A stretch of 64,000 nucleotides of DNA from Candidatus Merdivicinus intestinigallinarum (GTDB lineage: Bacteria; Bacillota; Clostridia; Oscillospirales; Ruminococcaceae): NCBI GenBank assembly GCA_018713335.1, contig DVOW01000032.1, positions 19,816-83,815 on the forward strand, given 5' to 3'. A model generated the notes under the pieces. The model saw only the letters and a program-made list of their open reading frames with translations, did not search any database and had not been told where the DNA came from. Below are positions 1 to 7,872 of this stretch, piece by piece. Every line of letters starts with the position of its first letter. Within the stretch, counting starts at the first letter, position 1. The position numbers and the translations under genes were made by a program.

Positions 1-640
1 GCAGCATGAACTCGTGGGAAAGGTTCCCGCCCATCATGCCGGAGTCCGAGGCAACGGCCACCGTTTCCGGGATGCCGGCCCGGGCGAAGATCCGTTCATA
101 GGCTTCATAGCAGCGGGCGTAATAGGCCTCCAGGTCCTCCTGGGAGGTGTGGAAGGAGTAGGCGTCCTTCATGGTGAACTCCCGCACCCGGATCATGCCG
201 CCCCGGGGCCGGGCCTCGTCCCGGAACTTGGTCTGGATCTGGTAGATCATAAAGGGGTATTTGTTGTAGCTCTGGCCGTACTCCCGCACCAGCTGGACGG
301 CGGCTTCCTCGTGGGTCATGCCTAAGACCATGGGCGCGCCGTTCCGGTCGGAGAGGCGCATCAGCTCCGCACCCACGCTTTCATAGCGGCCGGATTCCTG
401 CCAAAGGGAGGCGGGGAGCACCACGGGAAACTGCACCTCCTGGCCGTCGATGGCGTCCATTTCTTCCCGGATGATCTGCTCGATTTTCCGGGTGATCCGC
501 CGCAGGGGCAGGTAGGAGGAGTAGATCCCGTTGGCCACCCCTTTCATGTACCCGCCCCGAATGAAAAAGGCGTGGCTGTCGATGACGCAGTCCGAGGGGC
601 GTTCCTTGAACCGTTCCCCCACTAATTTTTCCAGCTTCAT
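1..640 (-). CDS. proS: Prolyl-tRNA synthetase, N-terminal part (runs off the left edge)
   Basis: Charges tRNA-Pro with proline in the cytosol. The ORF track misses it because it is open at the left edge, but reading the minus strand from the ATG at 640 gives about 213 residues starting MKLEKLVGERFKERP. The class II signature FRDEARPRGGMIRVREFTMKDAYSF (motif 2) is complete, and THEEAAVQLVREY and SGRYESVGAELMRL are typical of ProRS. A GGAGGG ribosome-binding site sits just upstream of the ATG. Expression is predicted to be controlled by the T-box leader that immediately precedes it. The C-terminal anticodon domain and any editing insertion lie outside the window, so the ProRS subtype cannot be settled. 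Confidence 0.95.
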   Translation of the reverse strand, partial: MKLEKLVGERFKERPSDCVIDSHAFFIRGGYMKGVANGIYSSYLPLRRITRKIEQIIREEMDAIDGQEVQFPVVLPASLWQESGRYESVGAELMRLSDRNGAPMVLGMTHEEAAVQLVREYGQSYNKYPFMIYQIQTKFRDEARPRGGMIRVREFTMKDAYSFHTSQEDLEAYYARCYEAYERIFARAGIPETVAVASDSGMMGGNLSHEFML

Positions 641-664
641 AAAAATCCCTCCAAATAAAATAAA

Positions 665-925
665 AAACGCCCCAAACCAGTGTGAAACTGGTTCAGGACG
701 GATGATTCTGACGATCCGCGGTACCACCTGAATTCGGATTGCTCCGCACTTTGCCGCACAGGGGGACTCCCGATGCGTTTCTCTGTGACGGGAGGACCCG
801 GCGAGGCTTACTGGAAGTTTCAGCCCGCAGCTCCAAGGGGGGTTCCCAAATCCGTTCCCGAAGGCTTACACCGGCCGCCTTCTCTCTGCGCGTCCCGGAA
901 ATGGTACTGGTTCTTTTCATTGCTT
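665..925 (-). promoter_or_regulatory. T-box riboswitch leader of proS
   Basis: On the minus strand the leader carries AGGTGGTACCGCGGA (complement of about 716-730), the near-invariant T-box sequence that pairs with the uncharged tRNA acceptor end. It is followed by a GC-rich hairpin and a T-run. Upstream stretches such as CAGAGAGAAGG and GCTGCGGGCTGAAACTTCC look like Stem I and Stem II/III elements. Uncharged tRNA-Pro is expected to promote read-through into proS. I could not assign the specifier codon with confidence. The 75-aa minus ORF at 693-920 lies entirely inside this RNA and is not a gene. Confidence 0.9.
668..697 (-). terminator. T-box attenuator terminator
   Basis: On the minus strand CGTCC-TGAACCAGT-TTCAC-ACTGGTT-TGGGGCG folds into a stem and is followed by TTTTTTATTTTATTT just before the proS ribosome-binding site. 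Position and form match a T-box terminator. Confidence 0.85.
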
Positions 926-931
926 TGTTTC

Positions 932-960
932 AATATAGCATACCGGGTCCATTTTGTCAA
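932..960 (-). promoter_or_regulatory. Sigma-A promoter of the proS leader
   Basis: The minus strand reads TTGACA, 17 bases, TATATT. The -35 is at 955-960 and the -10 at 932-937, which places the start near 925, at the 5' end of the T-box leader. Confidence 0.85.
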
Positions 961-972
961 TAACAAAGGCGC

Positions 973-1010
973 GTCAAAAAATTTTGACAGGGCTTTTGGG
1001 GCGTTGTCAA
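973..1010. promoter_or_regulatory. Palindrome cluster between divergent proS and XRE promoters
   Basis: GTCAAAA-AA-TTTTGAC at 973-988 is a perfect 7-2-7 palindrome. A second pair, TTGACA at 984-989 and TGTCAA at 1005-1010, forms another inverted repeat. They lie just upstream of the XRE gene, so they are candidate operators for that regulator, but nothing else ties them to it. Confidence 0.4.
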
Positions 1011-1023
1011 GGAGTTTTGCTGG

Positions 1024-1049
1024 ACTTTCGGAAGGCGGTATGATATAAT
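1024..1049 (+). promoter_or_regulatory. Promoter of the membrane XRE regulator
   Basis: An extended -10, TGATATAAT, has its hexamer at 1044-1049. A weak -35-like TGGACT lies 17 bases upstream. Confidence 0.55.
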
Positions 1050-1073
1050 CCAGGCAGAAAGGGGAGTTGGGGT

Positions 1074-1733
1074 ATGGAAATCGGGCAGAAACTCAAAAAC
1101 GCCCGGGCGGCGGCAGGCCTCACACAGGAAGCCGCCGCGGAAAAGATCGGCGTCAGCAGGCAGACGGTATCCAATTGGGAAAACAACCGGTCCTATCCGG
1201 ACATTCTCTCCGTTCTATCTATGAGCGAGCTTTACGACGTCAGCCTGGATGAGCTGTTAAAGGGGGACCCGGGCATGACGGCCCATTTGGAGGACAGCAC
1301 CAATCTGGTAAAAAGCAGGAAACGCCTGGCGAAAACAGTGTGGTTTGCCTGTTATCTGCTGGTTTGGGCACTGTGTATCCTGTTTTTCTGGCTGGGCGGG
1401 CGTTCCGACGCCATGGGCTACTCTTTGTCGGTTTTGTATCTCGTCCTGCCGGCGGCCACCATTGCCTTTTCCGTGTTTATGGGACAGGCGGAGTGCGGTC
1501 CCAATGAACGGTGGCTCCTGCTGCTCCTGTGCGGCTTCCTATACATGTGCGTCCCTTACGCCACGTTCTCCCTTTCCAATATGGCGCATACCTCTGTGTT
1601 CCGCCTGCCGGAGCTTTGGACCATGCTGCCGGGGCTGCTTTGCGCGGCGGCTGGGATGGGGGCCGGAGCTGGGGTGAAAGCCCTCCGGAACAGGAAAGCC
1701 GTTCTTCCTTCCCAAAATGAGGAAGGGCAGTAG
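1074..1733 (+). CDS. XRE-family regulator with C-terminal membrane domain
   Basis: Predicted DNA-binding protein anchored in the membrane. Residues about 5-62 form a Cro/CI helix-turn-helix (KLKNARAAAGLTQEAAAEKIGVSRQTVSNWENNRSYPD). The remainder has about four hydrophobic spans at residues 88-108, 114-136, 148-168 and 182-200. The start follows GGGGAG with good spacing. This HTH-plus-membrane form is common in Clostridia and often responds to cell-envelope or peptide signals, but the ligand cannot be read from the sequence. It is transcribed away from proS, and palindromes between the two promoters might be its operator. No transporter gene sits next to it. Confidence 0.85.
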   Translation: MEIGQKLKNARAAAGLTQEAAAEKIGVSRQTVSNWENNRSYPDILSVLSMSELYDVSLDELLKGDPGMTAHLEDSTNLVKSRKRLAKTVWFACYLLVWALCILFFWLGGRSDAMGYSLSVLYLVLPAATIAFSVFMGQAECGPNERWLLLLLCGFLYMCVPYATFSLSNMAHTSVFRLPELWTMLPGLLCAAAGMGAGAGVKALRNRKAVLPSQNEEGQ

Positions 1734-1754
1734 AATGCTTCAACAATCAAAACA

Positions 1755-1787
1755 GGCAGCCTGTTTTAAACAGACTGCCCGTTTTTT
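1755..1787. terminator. Bidirectional terminator between XRE gene and flavodoxin
   Basis: GGCAGcCTGTTT-ta-AACAGaCTGCC forms a hairpin with CGTTTTTT on the plus side and a T-rich stretch on the minus side. It lies between the 3' ends of two convergent genes. Confidence 0.75.
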
Positions 1788-1797
1788 AATGCCTATT

Positions 1798-2214
1798 TTA
1801 CATAGCCGCCAAATCGGCCCCCAGCTTTTGGCAGGCGGCAAGCCCGTCGGCGTCCGGCGTTTCGTTGAGGATCAGCCCTTCGCCGCCGCAGAGCTGCGCC
1901 CCGGCGCTGACGGCCCGTTCCTGCCATTCCCGCATCCACTGGCCGTCGCCCCAGCCGTAGGAGCCGAAAAGGGCCACCTTTTTTCCTGCCAGGCTGGCTT
2001 CCAGTTCACTGAAAAACGGCTCGAACTCGTTTTCCTCCAGCACCTCGTCCCCCATGGCGGGGCATCCCAGGGCCAGGGCGTCGTAAGCGGCGGCCTCCGC
2101 GGCGGAAATTTCCGAAACGGCAAACAGCTGCCCGCCCGCCCCTTGGGCCACGGCCTCTGCCATGGCCTGGGTGTTGCCGGTTCCGGACCAATAAATCACA
2201 GCGGTTTTGTTCAT
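1798..2214 (-). CDS. Short-chain flavodoxin
   Basis: Small FMN electron carrier of 138 residues, the usual length for short-chain flavodoxins. The phosphate-binding loop SGTGNT is at residues 10-15. The two FMN-flanking loops are visible as ALGCPAMGDE near residue 50 and GSYGWGDGQWMREW near residue 88, the latter with a tryptophan that would stack on the flavin. It lies 21 bases downstream of the DUF3793 gene and is very likely cotranscribed with it. Flavodoxins commonly replace ferredoxin when iron is scarce, which fits a palindromic operator at the operon start, but that link is inferred. Confidence 0.9.
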   Translation of the reverse strand: MNKTAVIYWSGTGNTQAMAEAVAQGAGGQLFAVSEISAAEAAAYDALALGCPAMGDEVLEENEFEPFFSELEASLAGKKVALFGSYGWGDGQWMREWQERAVSAGAQLCGGEGLILNETPDADGLAACQKLGADLAAM

Positions 2215-2235
2215 AAAGCTCCTCCTTTAAAACAG

Positions 2236-2793
2236 TTATGCAGTGGCGAACAGCCGGGCCAGGGTCTGCCCCTGGCAGATCCTCTGGCAAAGGGCCGCGC
2301 GGCAGCGGTCGTACTGGGCGAACCGGCGCTTGGCCGCGCCTACATCCCCGTACACCTTCCAATGGCCGCAGTACCGGCAGTTTTTCCCCTGGTTTTCCCA
2401 AAAGCCCAGGACATCCTCCACCGGGTACCCTAAAAACAAGCCGATTTCATGGGGGAACTCCTCCTGCCGGAACCGCAGGCCCAGATAGTCCAGCATGGCT
2501 GAAGTCCCGGCCTTGACCGGATATCCCAGCTTGTTCAGCAGGGCCGACACAGCGGGTTCCGAAAGCTGCCGTTCCAGGCGGTCCGTCCGGTACACCAGCA
2601 AAAGCTGCCGGCTCTTGCAGGAGCAGAGGATGGTGAACCGGATCTTTGCCCCCGCCAGCGCCCGGTTGTACTCGTCCGCCATTCGGGAAAGCTCCGGGTA
2701 GTCCGCAAGCGAGCAGGAAAGCAGGTTGGAGGGCTTGATCCCGGCCAGGGCCGGGGCGCAGAAAAATGCCAGATCTTTTTCAAATTGTTCCAT
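2236..2793 (-). CDS. DUF3793 family protein
   Basis: A 185-residue soluble protein that I recognise as the DUF3793 type found in anaerobic Firmicutes, often near flavodoxin or ferrous-iron genes. Typical stretches are KIRFTILCSCKSRQLLLVYR, LGYP, FPHEIGLFLGYPVEDVLGFWEN and a C-terminal CRYCGHWKVYGD with two cysteines. The reaction is unknown. It is the first gene of a two-gene operon with flavodoxin, which suggests a redox or iron-linked role. A strong promoter with a palindrome over the start site lies upstream. Confidence 0.8.
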   Translation of the reverse strand: MEQFEKDLAFFCAPALAGIKPSNLLSCSLADYPELSRMADEYNRALAGAKIRFTILCSCKSRQLLLVYRTDRLERQLSEPAVSALLNKLGYPVKAGTSAMLDYLGLRFRQEEFPHEIGLFLGYPVEDVLGFWENQGKNCRYCGHWKVYGDVGAAKRRFAQYDRCRAALCQRICQGQTLARLFATA

Positions 2794-2817
2794 GAAATCA
2801 CCTCGGCTGTCCTTTAA

Positions 2818-2835
2818 AGTTAATTATGATTAACT
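2818..2835. promoter_or_regulatory. Palindromic operator candidate at the DUF3793-flavodoxin start site
   Basis: AGTTAAT-TATG-ATTAACT is a perfect inverted repeat with 7-base arms. It starts about ten bases downstream of the -10, overlapping the expected transcript start, a classic repressor position. The AT-rich arms resemble Fur-family sites only loosely, so the regulator is not identified. Confidence 0.55.
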
Positions 2836-2845
2836 TCTTGCTTTT

Positions 2846-2874
2846 ATCATAGCAGATCCCATAGGAGAAGTCAA
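2846..2874 (-). promoter_or_regulatory. Sigma-A promoter of the DUF3793-flavodoxin operon
   Basis: The minus strand reads TTGACT (2869-2874), 17 bases, TATGAT (2846-2851). Confidence 0.8.
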
Positions 2875-2914
2875 GGCAAACTGTTAGCGTTTACAAACTT
2901 TTAAGAAATGAAAG

Positions 2915-2939
2915 CTCCCGGCCGCAGAACAGCCGGGAG
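2915..2939 (-). terminator. Hairpin downstream of the small secreted protein gene
   Basis: CTCCCGGC...GCCGGGAG forms an 8-bp stem a few bases past the stop codon at 2950. The following minus-strand tract is only moderately T-rich (CTTTCATTTCTT). Confidence 0.55.
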
Positions 2940-2949
2940 ATGGAACAGG

Positions 2950-3339
2950 TTATTTTACATAATCCAGCAAATCGATGGTTTCCTTCTGCCCTGCATACCC
3001 AATATCCAGAGTCAGTTCCGTGTATGCCGGGTCGTAGGGGATGGAATAGACCTGGCCGGGCTGCCAGTTCCCGTTTTCCTCCTCCAGAAAATGCAGGCTG
3101 GCGCTGAAGCCGTCCTCATATTCGGCCCGGCCCGCCGCGTGAAGGTTCAATTCTTTGGGGTTTTCCAAGCCCGCGGGAATTTGAAAAATAATTTGCTCGT
3201 TCGCGTAAACAATGCTGCTGGCGAGCTGCTTCACCACAGCTTGTTCCATTGGCCGGAGGAACGCCGCGCAGGCTGCGGCTGCGCCCATCAGTACAACCGC
3301 GGCCGCCCCTATGCCCCAAATGGCTCTCTTTGCTTTCAT
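2950..3339 (-). CDS. Small membrane-anchored or secreted protein of unknown function
   Basis: The track ORF starts at 3381, but AAGGAGGG lies just before an ATG at 3339 (MKAKRAIWG), giving 129 residues. Residues about 5-27 form one signal-anchor helix (AIWGIGAAAVVLMGAAAACAAFL). A cysteine inside it does not sit in a clear lipobox. The outside part is acidic and predicted beta-rich. I do not recognise the family. It is downstream of rex, separated by about 90 bases, and has its own hairpin at the 3' end. Confidence 0.65.
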   Translation of the reverse strand: MKAKRAIWGIGAAAVVLMGAAAACAAFLRPMEQAVVKQLASSIVYANEQIIFQIPAGLENPKELNLHAAGRAEYEDGFSASLHFLEEENGNWQPGQVYSIPYDPAYTELTLDIGYAGQKETIDLLDYVK

Positions 3340-3431
3340 CACAACGCCCTCCTTCCAGTATGATAACGCCGGAAGGAGCACGGTTGTGACGGAGCAGGCC
3401 GCATAAGAGGGGATTTGCGGAAAAATGGGGC

Positions 3432-4079
3432 CTATTCGCTTTCCGCCTGTTCCAGTTCATTGACCCGGAAGCAGAGTGTGGATAGGCTGTCCCCCAGGTG
3501 GACGTTTTCCACGGCAATACCGTCGTAGTCCAGGGTCAGGTCGTAGTGGCTGAAGTTCCAGAAGCCCCGGATGCCGTGGCGGACCAGCATGGGCGCCACG
3601 GCCTTGGCGGCCTCTTTGGGGATGCAGAGGATGGCGATGTCCGGCCGGTGCAGCTTGCAGAAGGCTTCCAGCCCCGCGCTGTCCTGCACCGCCTGGTCCC
3701 CCACCGCAAGGCCCATCAAAGCGGGGTTGGAATCAAAGATGCCCATGAGCTCAAAGCCCCGGGAAGAAAAGTCCATGTGCAGGGCAATGGCCCGGCCCAG
3801 GTTCCCGGCCCCCAGAAGGATGGCCTTCCGGTGCTTGCCAAGGCCCAGGATCTTGCTGATCTCCTCGTAAAGGTCCCGGACATTGTAGCCGTACCCCTGC
3901 TGCCCGAACCCGCCGAAGCAGTTCAGATCCTGCCGGATCTGGGAAGCGGTGAGGCCCATTTTGGCCGACAGGTCGCCGGAGGAGATCCGTACCGTTCCGG
4001 CGTTCAATAGGTCCTTTAAAAATCGGTGATACCGCGGCAGCCGGCGGATAACAGAGAGTGAAACGTTGCCTTTCGCCAA
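3432..4079 (-). CDS. rex: Redox-sensing transcriptional repressor Rex
   Basis: Rex binds DNA when NADH is low relative to NAD and releases it when NADH rises. The winged-helix domain covers residues about 1-75 (LPRYHRFLKDLL, SGDLSAKMGLTASQIRQDLNCFGGFGQQGYGYNV) and the Rossmann domain begins at LLGAGNLGRAIA. The track start at 4100 is doubtful: AAGGGAGG lies inside its first codons and is correctly spaced before a TTG at 4079, giving 215 residues, the usual length. It is the third gene after acn and icd, 31 bases behind icd. Rex-type operators occur in this window over the promoter of its own operon and in front of adhE, so it probably controls itself and both pathways. Confidence 0.95.
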   Translation of the reverse strand: MAKGNVSLSVIRRLPRYHRFLKDLLNAGTVRISSGDLSAKMGLTASQIRQDLNCFGGFGQQGYGYNVRDLYEEISKILGLGKHRKAILLGAGNLGRAIALHMDFSSRGFELMGIFDSNPALMGLAVGDQAVQDSAGLEAFCKLHRPDIAILCIPKEAAKAVAPMLVRHGIRGFWNFSHYDLTLDYDGIAVENVHLGDSLSTLCFRVNELEQAESE

Positions 4080-4110
4080 GGTAAAACCTCCCTTGATCAT
4101 TCCATGAGAA

Positions 4111-5322
4111 TCAGGCCATCAGTTCGTCCAGGTGCCGGCCGATGGCAGCCATAAACTCCTCGGTGCCCACCACCTGTTTGCCCGGGATGGTGCAGAGGGC
4201 GGCCAGGTCCCCGGACATGATGCCGTCCCGGATGGTGCCGATGGTGGCTTTTTCCAGCTTGCCGGCGTAATCTACCAGCTCCGGAATGCCGTCCAGCTCG
4301 CCGCGCTTGCGGAAGGCCCCGGACCAGGCGAAGATGGTGGCGACGGGGTTGGAGGAGGTGGGCTCGCCTTTCAGGTATTTGTAATAATGCCGCTGGATGG
4401 TGCCGTGGGCGGCCTCGTATTCGTAAACGCCGTCGGGAGAAACCAGGACGGAGGTCATCATGGACAGGCTGCCGTAGGCGGTGGCAACCATGTCGGACAT
4501 GACGTCGCCGTCGTAGTTTTTGCAGGCCCAGATGTAGCCGCCGTTAGAACGGACAGTGCGGGCCACAGCGTCGTCAATGAGGGTGTAGAAGTATTCGATG
4601 CCCGCGGCCTCGAATTTTTCCTTGTATTCCTTCTCGTAAATCTCGGCGAAAATGTCCTTGAACCGGTGGTCGTACTTTTTGGAGATGGTGTCCTTGGTGG
4701 CGAACCAAAGGTCCTGCTTCTGGTCCAGGGCGTAGTTCATGCAGGCCCGGGCGAAGCTCTCAATGGACTTGTCGATGTTGTGGACGCCCTGGATGATGCC
4801 GGGGGTCTTGAAATCGTGGATCAGCTCCCGGGTTTCAGTGCCGTCGGGGTGGGTCACCACCAGTTCCGCCTTGCAGCCGGCGTCCACCCGCATTTCGGTG
4901 TTTTTATAAACGTCGCCGTAGGCGTGACGGGCGATGGTGATGGGTTTGGTCCAGCCGGGGATGTAGGGGTTGATGCCCTCCACCAGGATGGGGGCCCGGA
5001 ACACGGTGCCGTCCAGCATGGCGCGGATGGTGCCGTTGGGGGATTTCCACATTTCCTTCAGGTTATATTCTTCCACGCGGGCGGCGTTGGGGGTGATAGT
5101 GGCGCACTTGACGGCCACGCCGTATTTTTTGGTGGCGTTTGCGGAGTCAACAGTCACCTGGTCGTTGGTTTCATTGCGGTGGGCCAGGCCCAGGTCGTAA
5201 TACTCGGATTTCAAATCCACATAGGGGAGGATGAGGGTGTCCTTAATCATCTTCCACAAGACGCGGGTCATCTCGTCGCCGTCCATTTCTACCAGCGGCG
5301 TTTTCATTTGGATTTTAGCCAT
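4111..5322 (-). CDS. icd: NADP-dependent isocitrate dehydrogenase
   Basis: Converts isocitrate to 2-oxoglutarate and CO2 with reduction of NADP. The track ORF opens at 5412, but the ribosome-binding site GAAAGGA precedes the ATG at 5322 ([20 protein letters not shown]), giving 403 residues. It belongs to the dimeric, eukaryote-like IDH type, seen in [43 protein letters not shown] and [13 protein letters not shown], rather than the E. coli Icd type. It lies 22 bases downstream of the aconitase stop and upstream of rex, forming an operon that feeds 2-oxoglutarate to glutamate synthesis. No citrate synthase gene is in the window. Confidence 0.95.
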   Translation of the reverse strand: MAKIQMKTPLVEMDGDEMTRVLWKMIKDTLILPYVDLKSEYYDLGLAHRNETNDQVTVDSANATKKYGVAVKCATITPNAARVEEYNLKEMWKSPNGTIRAMLDGTVFRAPILVEGINPYIPGWTKPITIARHAYGDVYKNTEMRVDAGCKAELVVTHPDGTETRELIHDFKTPGIIQGVHNIDKSIESFARACMNYALDQKQDLWFATKDTISKKYDHRFKDIFAEIYEKEYKEKFEAAGIEYFYTLIDDAVARTVRSNGGYIWACKNYDGDVMSDMVATAYGSLSMMTSVLVSPDGVYEYEAAHGTIQRHYYKYLKGEPTSSNPVATIFAWSGAFRKRGELDGIPELVDYAGKLEKATIGTIRDGIMSGDLAALCTIPGKQVVGTEEFMAAIGRHLDELMA

Positions 5323-5344
5323 GGGAATCATCCTTTCTTCAAAA

Positions 5345-7606
5345 TCAGTCCCGGCCGTAGCCGGCGGCGTAGTAGTTGATGAGGCAGCCTTCCAGGATGA
5401 TGGTCTTTTCATCGTTGGTCAGTCCCTTGACGTACAGGGTGATGTCCTGGACGCCGTTTTTAGAAACAACCTTGCCGGGGATCACTTCCGCGCCGTTTTT
5501 CACGGCCTCCCGGATGCCGGGGACATACAGGAAATCGCCGGGTTCGTAATCAAAGGGGGTGTTTTCGTCCAGGGTGAAGGGGAGGATGCCCCAGTTGATG
5601 CAGTTGGAACGGTACCGCTTGGTGGCGTAGCTGTAAGCGATATTGGCGACGCCTCCCAGCACCTTCTGGCAGGAGGCCGCCTGTTCCCGGGCGGAGCCGT
5701 CGCCGGGGCGGTTGGCGAACACGCCGGAACCTACGGTGGTTTCCTTTAAGGTATCGGCAGGCAGGCTCAGTTTGTCCATGACGGCGGCCAGCTCTGCGGG
5801 GATTTCTCCATTCCGGACAGCGTCGGCCATGTCACGGGCGGCTTTGGAGCGTCCCACATATTCGGGGACACGGCGGGACAGGGCGAACTCGGAGAGCTTC
5901 ACCGGGTTGGAACGGTAGGAGGAGGTTTCGCCGGAGGGGATCAGCTCGTCGGTGGTAGTGACCGGGTCGTCGATGACGGCGGCCAGCTTCACCAGCAGGT
6001 TCTCCTGGAGGGGGTACATCTTGGGCCAGTCGGCGATGTTGGGCCCCAGTTTCAGCTGGGCGTCCGGATCGGCCTTGCCGAAGCCGTAGTAGCAGCGTTT
6101 TTTGTAGATTTCCCCGTCATACTCGTAGGGCATGTCCGGCACGTTGTAGTCGATCTCGGTGGCTGCTGTCAGCACGCCGCCGTTTTTGGCGGTGGCCGCG
6201 ATGGAACGGGCGTCCATCAGAGCAACGGAGGAAATCTGGCCCTGGCCGGGTTTAGAGCCTTCCCGGTTGGGGAAGTTGCGGGTGGTGTGGCGGATGGAGA
6301 AGCCGTTGTGGGAGGGCACGTCGCCCGCACCGAAACAGGGGCCGCAGAAGGCGGTCTTCATAATGGCGCCGGCTTCCAGCAGATCGGCGGCCACGCCGTT
6401 TCTGGTGACAGCCATGCTCACCGGGACAGAGGCCGGGTAAACGCTCAAGGAGAAGTAATCGCTGCCGGTGGAGCCGCCCTTTAAGATGGCCGCCGCTTCC
6501 ACCAGGTTTTCATACAGGCCGCCTGCGCACCCGGCGATGATGCCCTGGTCCACATGGACCTTGCCGTCTACGATCTTGTCGGTGAGGCGGAAATCTACCT
6601 GTCCGGCGAACTGCTTCTTGCCCTCTTCCTCGATTCTGCCCAAAATGGCGTAGGGGTCGGCCTGCAGTTCCCGGATGGTTACTGCGTTGGAGGGGTGGAA
6701 GGGCAGGGCGATCATGGGTTCGATTTCGGAAAGATCGATTTTCACCATCCGGTCGTAGTAAGCGATTTTGCCGGGCTGCAGTTTCTGATAGCGTTCCGGC
6801 TTGCCGTGGACTTTATAGAAGTTCTCTACCACCTCGTCGGTTTCCCAGATGGAGGTGAGGCAGGCGGTTTCAGTGGTCATAACGTCAATGCCAAGCCGGA
6901 AGTCGGCGGACAAACTTTTGACGCCGGGGCCTGCAAATTCCAGCACCCGGTTGGTGACAAAGCCCTGCTTGAATACCGCGCCGCAGAGGGCGATAGCCAC
7001 GTCGTGGGGGCCCACGCCCCGTTTGGGCACACCTTCTAAGTAAACCAGGACCACTTCCGGGGCGTCTACATCGTAGGTGTTTTCCAAAAGCTGTTTCACC
7101 AGCTCCGGGCCGCCTTCGCCCACGCCCATGCAGCCGATGGCGCCGTAGCGGGTGTGGCTGTCGGAACCTAAGATCATTTTGCCGCAGCCGGCCATTTCTT
7201 CCCGGGCGTACTGGTGGATGACGGACTGATGGGCCGGGACATAGATGCCGCCGTATTTTTTGGCCGCGGACAGGCCGAATACGTGGTCGTCCTCGTTGAT
7301 GGTGCCGCCCACGGCGCACAGGGAGTTGTGGCAGTTGGTCAGAGCATAGGGAATGGGGAATTTCTGCAAACCGGAAGCTCTGGCCGTCTGGATAATGCCC
7401 ACATAGGTGATGTCGTGGGACATGAGGGCGTCAAACCTGATCCGCATTTTCTTGGGGTCCGCGGATTTGGAATGGGCCCGCATAATCTGGTAGGCAATGG
7501 TTTCTTCCCGGGCCTTTTCCGGGGCGGGAAGATCCGCGCCGGAATCAGCGGGGATGATTTGCACGCCGTCCTTTAAATAGACGCCGGACTGACAAAGTTC
7601 GATCAT
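5345..7606 (-). CDS. Aconitate hydratase (aconitase, ~750-aa clostridial type)
   Basis: Isomerises citrate to isocitrate using a [4Fe-4S] cluster. Candidate cluster ligands are the cysteine of [13 protein letters not shown] and the two of [26 protein letters not shown] and the swivel-domain stretch [13 protein letters not shown] fit the fold. The length of 753 residues lies between AcnA (~890) and the split isopropylmalate isomerases, matching a lineage in Clostridia often called just hydratase, so substrate specificity rests largely on the neighbouring icd. It is the first gene of acn-icd-rex. Its promoter carries a Rex-like operator, so transcription is expected to rise when NADH is high. 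Confidence 0.9.
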   Translation of the reverse strand: MIELCQSGVYLKDGVQIIPADSGADLPAPEKAREETIAYQIMRAHSKSADPKKMRIRFDALMSHDITYVGIIQTARASGLQKFPIPYALTNCHNSLCAVGGTINEDDHVFGLSAAKKYGGIYVPAHQSVIHQYAREEMAGCGKMILGSDSHTRYGAIGCMGVGEGGPELVKQLLENTYDVDAPEVVLVYLEGVPKRGVGPHDVAIALCGAVFKQGFVTNRVLEFAGPGVKSLSADFRLGIDVMTTETACLTSIWETDEVVENFYKVHGKPERYQKLQPGKIAYYDRMVKIDLSEIEPMIALPFHPSNAVTIRELQADPYAILGRIEEEGKKQFAGQVDFRLTDKIVDGKVHVDQGIIAGCAGGLYENLVEAAAILKGGSTGSDYFSLSVYPASVPVSMAVTRNGVAADLLEAGAIMKTAFCGPCFGAGDVPSHNGFSIRHTTRNFPNREGSKPGQGQISSVALMDARSIAATAKNGGVLTAATEIDYNVPDMPYEYDGEIYKKRCYYGFGKADPDAQLKLGPNIADWPKMYPLQENLLVKLAAVIDDPVTTTDELIPSGETSSYRSNPVKLSEFALSRRVPEYVGRSKAARDMADAVRNGEIPAELAAVMDKLSLPADTLKETTVGSGVFANRPGDGSAREQAASCQKVLGGVANIAYSYATKRYRSNCINWGILPFTLDENTPFDYEPGDFLYVPGIREAVKNGAEVIPGKVVSKNGVQDITLYVKGLTNDEKTIILEGCLINYYAAGYGRD

Positions 7607-7698
7607 GGAAAAACCTCCTGTTCATTTCCGCCGGGCGGCGGGGTGTTTATGCTGTTAAGGATGGCCAATGGCGCCCTTATTGAGAACCATACAGTTTT

Positions 7699-7727
7699 AT
7701 TTTATCACAAAATGGATTGATAAGCAA
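7699..7727 (-). promoter_or_regulatory. Promoter of the acn-icd-rex operon
   Basis: The minus strand reads TTGCTT (7722-7727), 17 bases, TAAAAT (7699-7704). The -35 lies inside the Rex-like site. Confidence 0.65.
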
Positions 7728-7734
7728 TTAACAA
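7717..7734. promoter_or_regulatory. Rex operator candidate over the acn promoter
   Basis: TTGATAA-GCAA-TTAACAA matches the clostridial Rex consensus TTGTTAA-N4-TTAACAA at 13 of 14 arm positions. It covers the -35 of the operon that encodes Rex itself. Confidence 0.75.
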
Positions 7735-7766
7735 TTCTGGATATTTCCAAAAAAATAACATTTCTA

Positions 7767-7795
7767 TTGTAAAAACTGTTTTTTAATGTTATAAT
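7767..7795 (+). promoter_or_regulatory. Promoter of the glycosyltransferase gene
   Basis: TTGTAA (7767-7772), 17 bases, TATAAT (7790-7795). Confidence 0.75.
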
Positions 7796-7872
7796 ATATA
7801 AGCTTATAGAGAAAAGAAAAAATCGGAACGCTGCGGCAGATTTCGGAAAATGGGCGAAAGGGGATAGATTTT

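Noticed and set aside
693-920. 75-aa minus-strand ORF upstream of proS
   Set aside because: It lies inside the T-box leader and crosses the conserved T-box sequence; no RBS.
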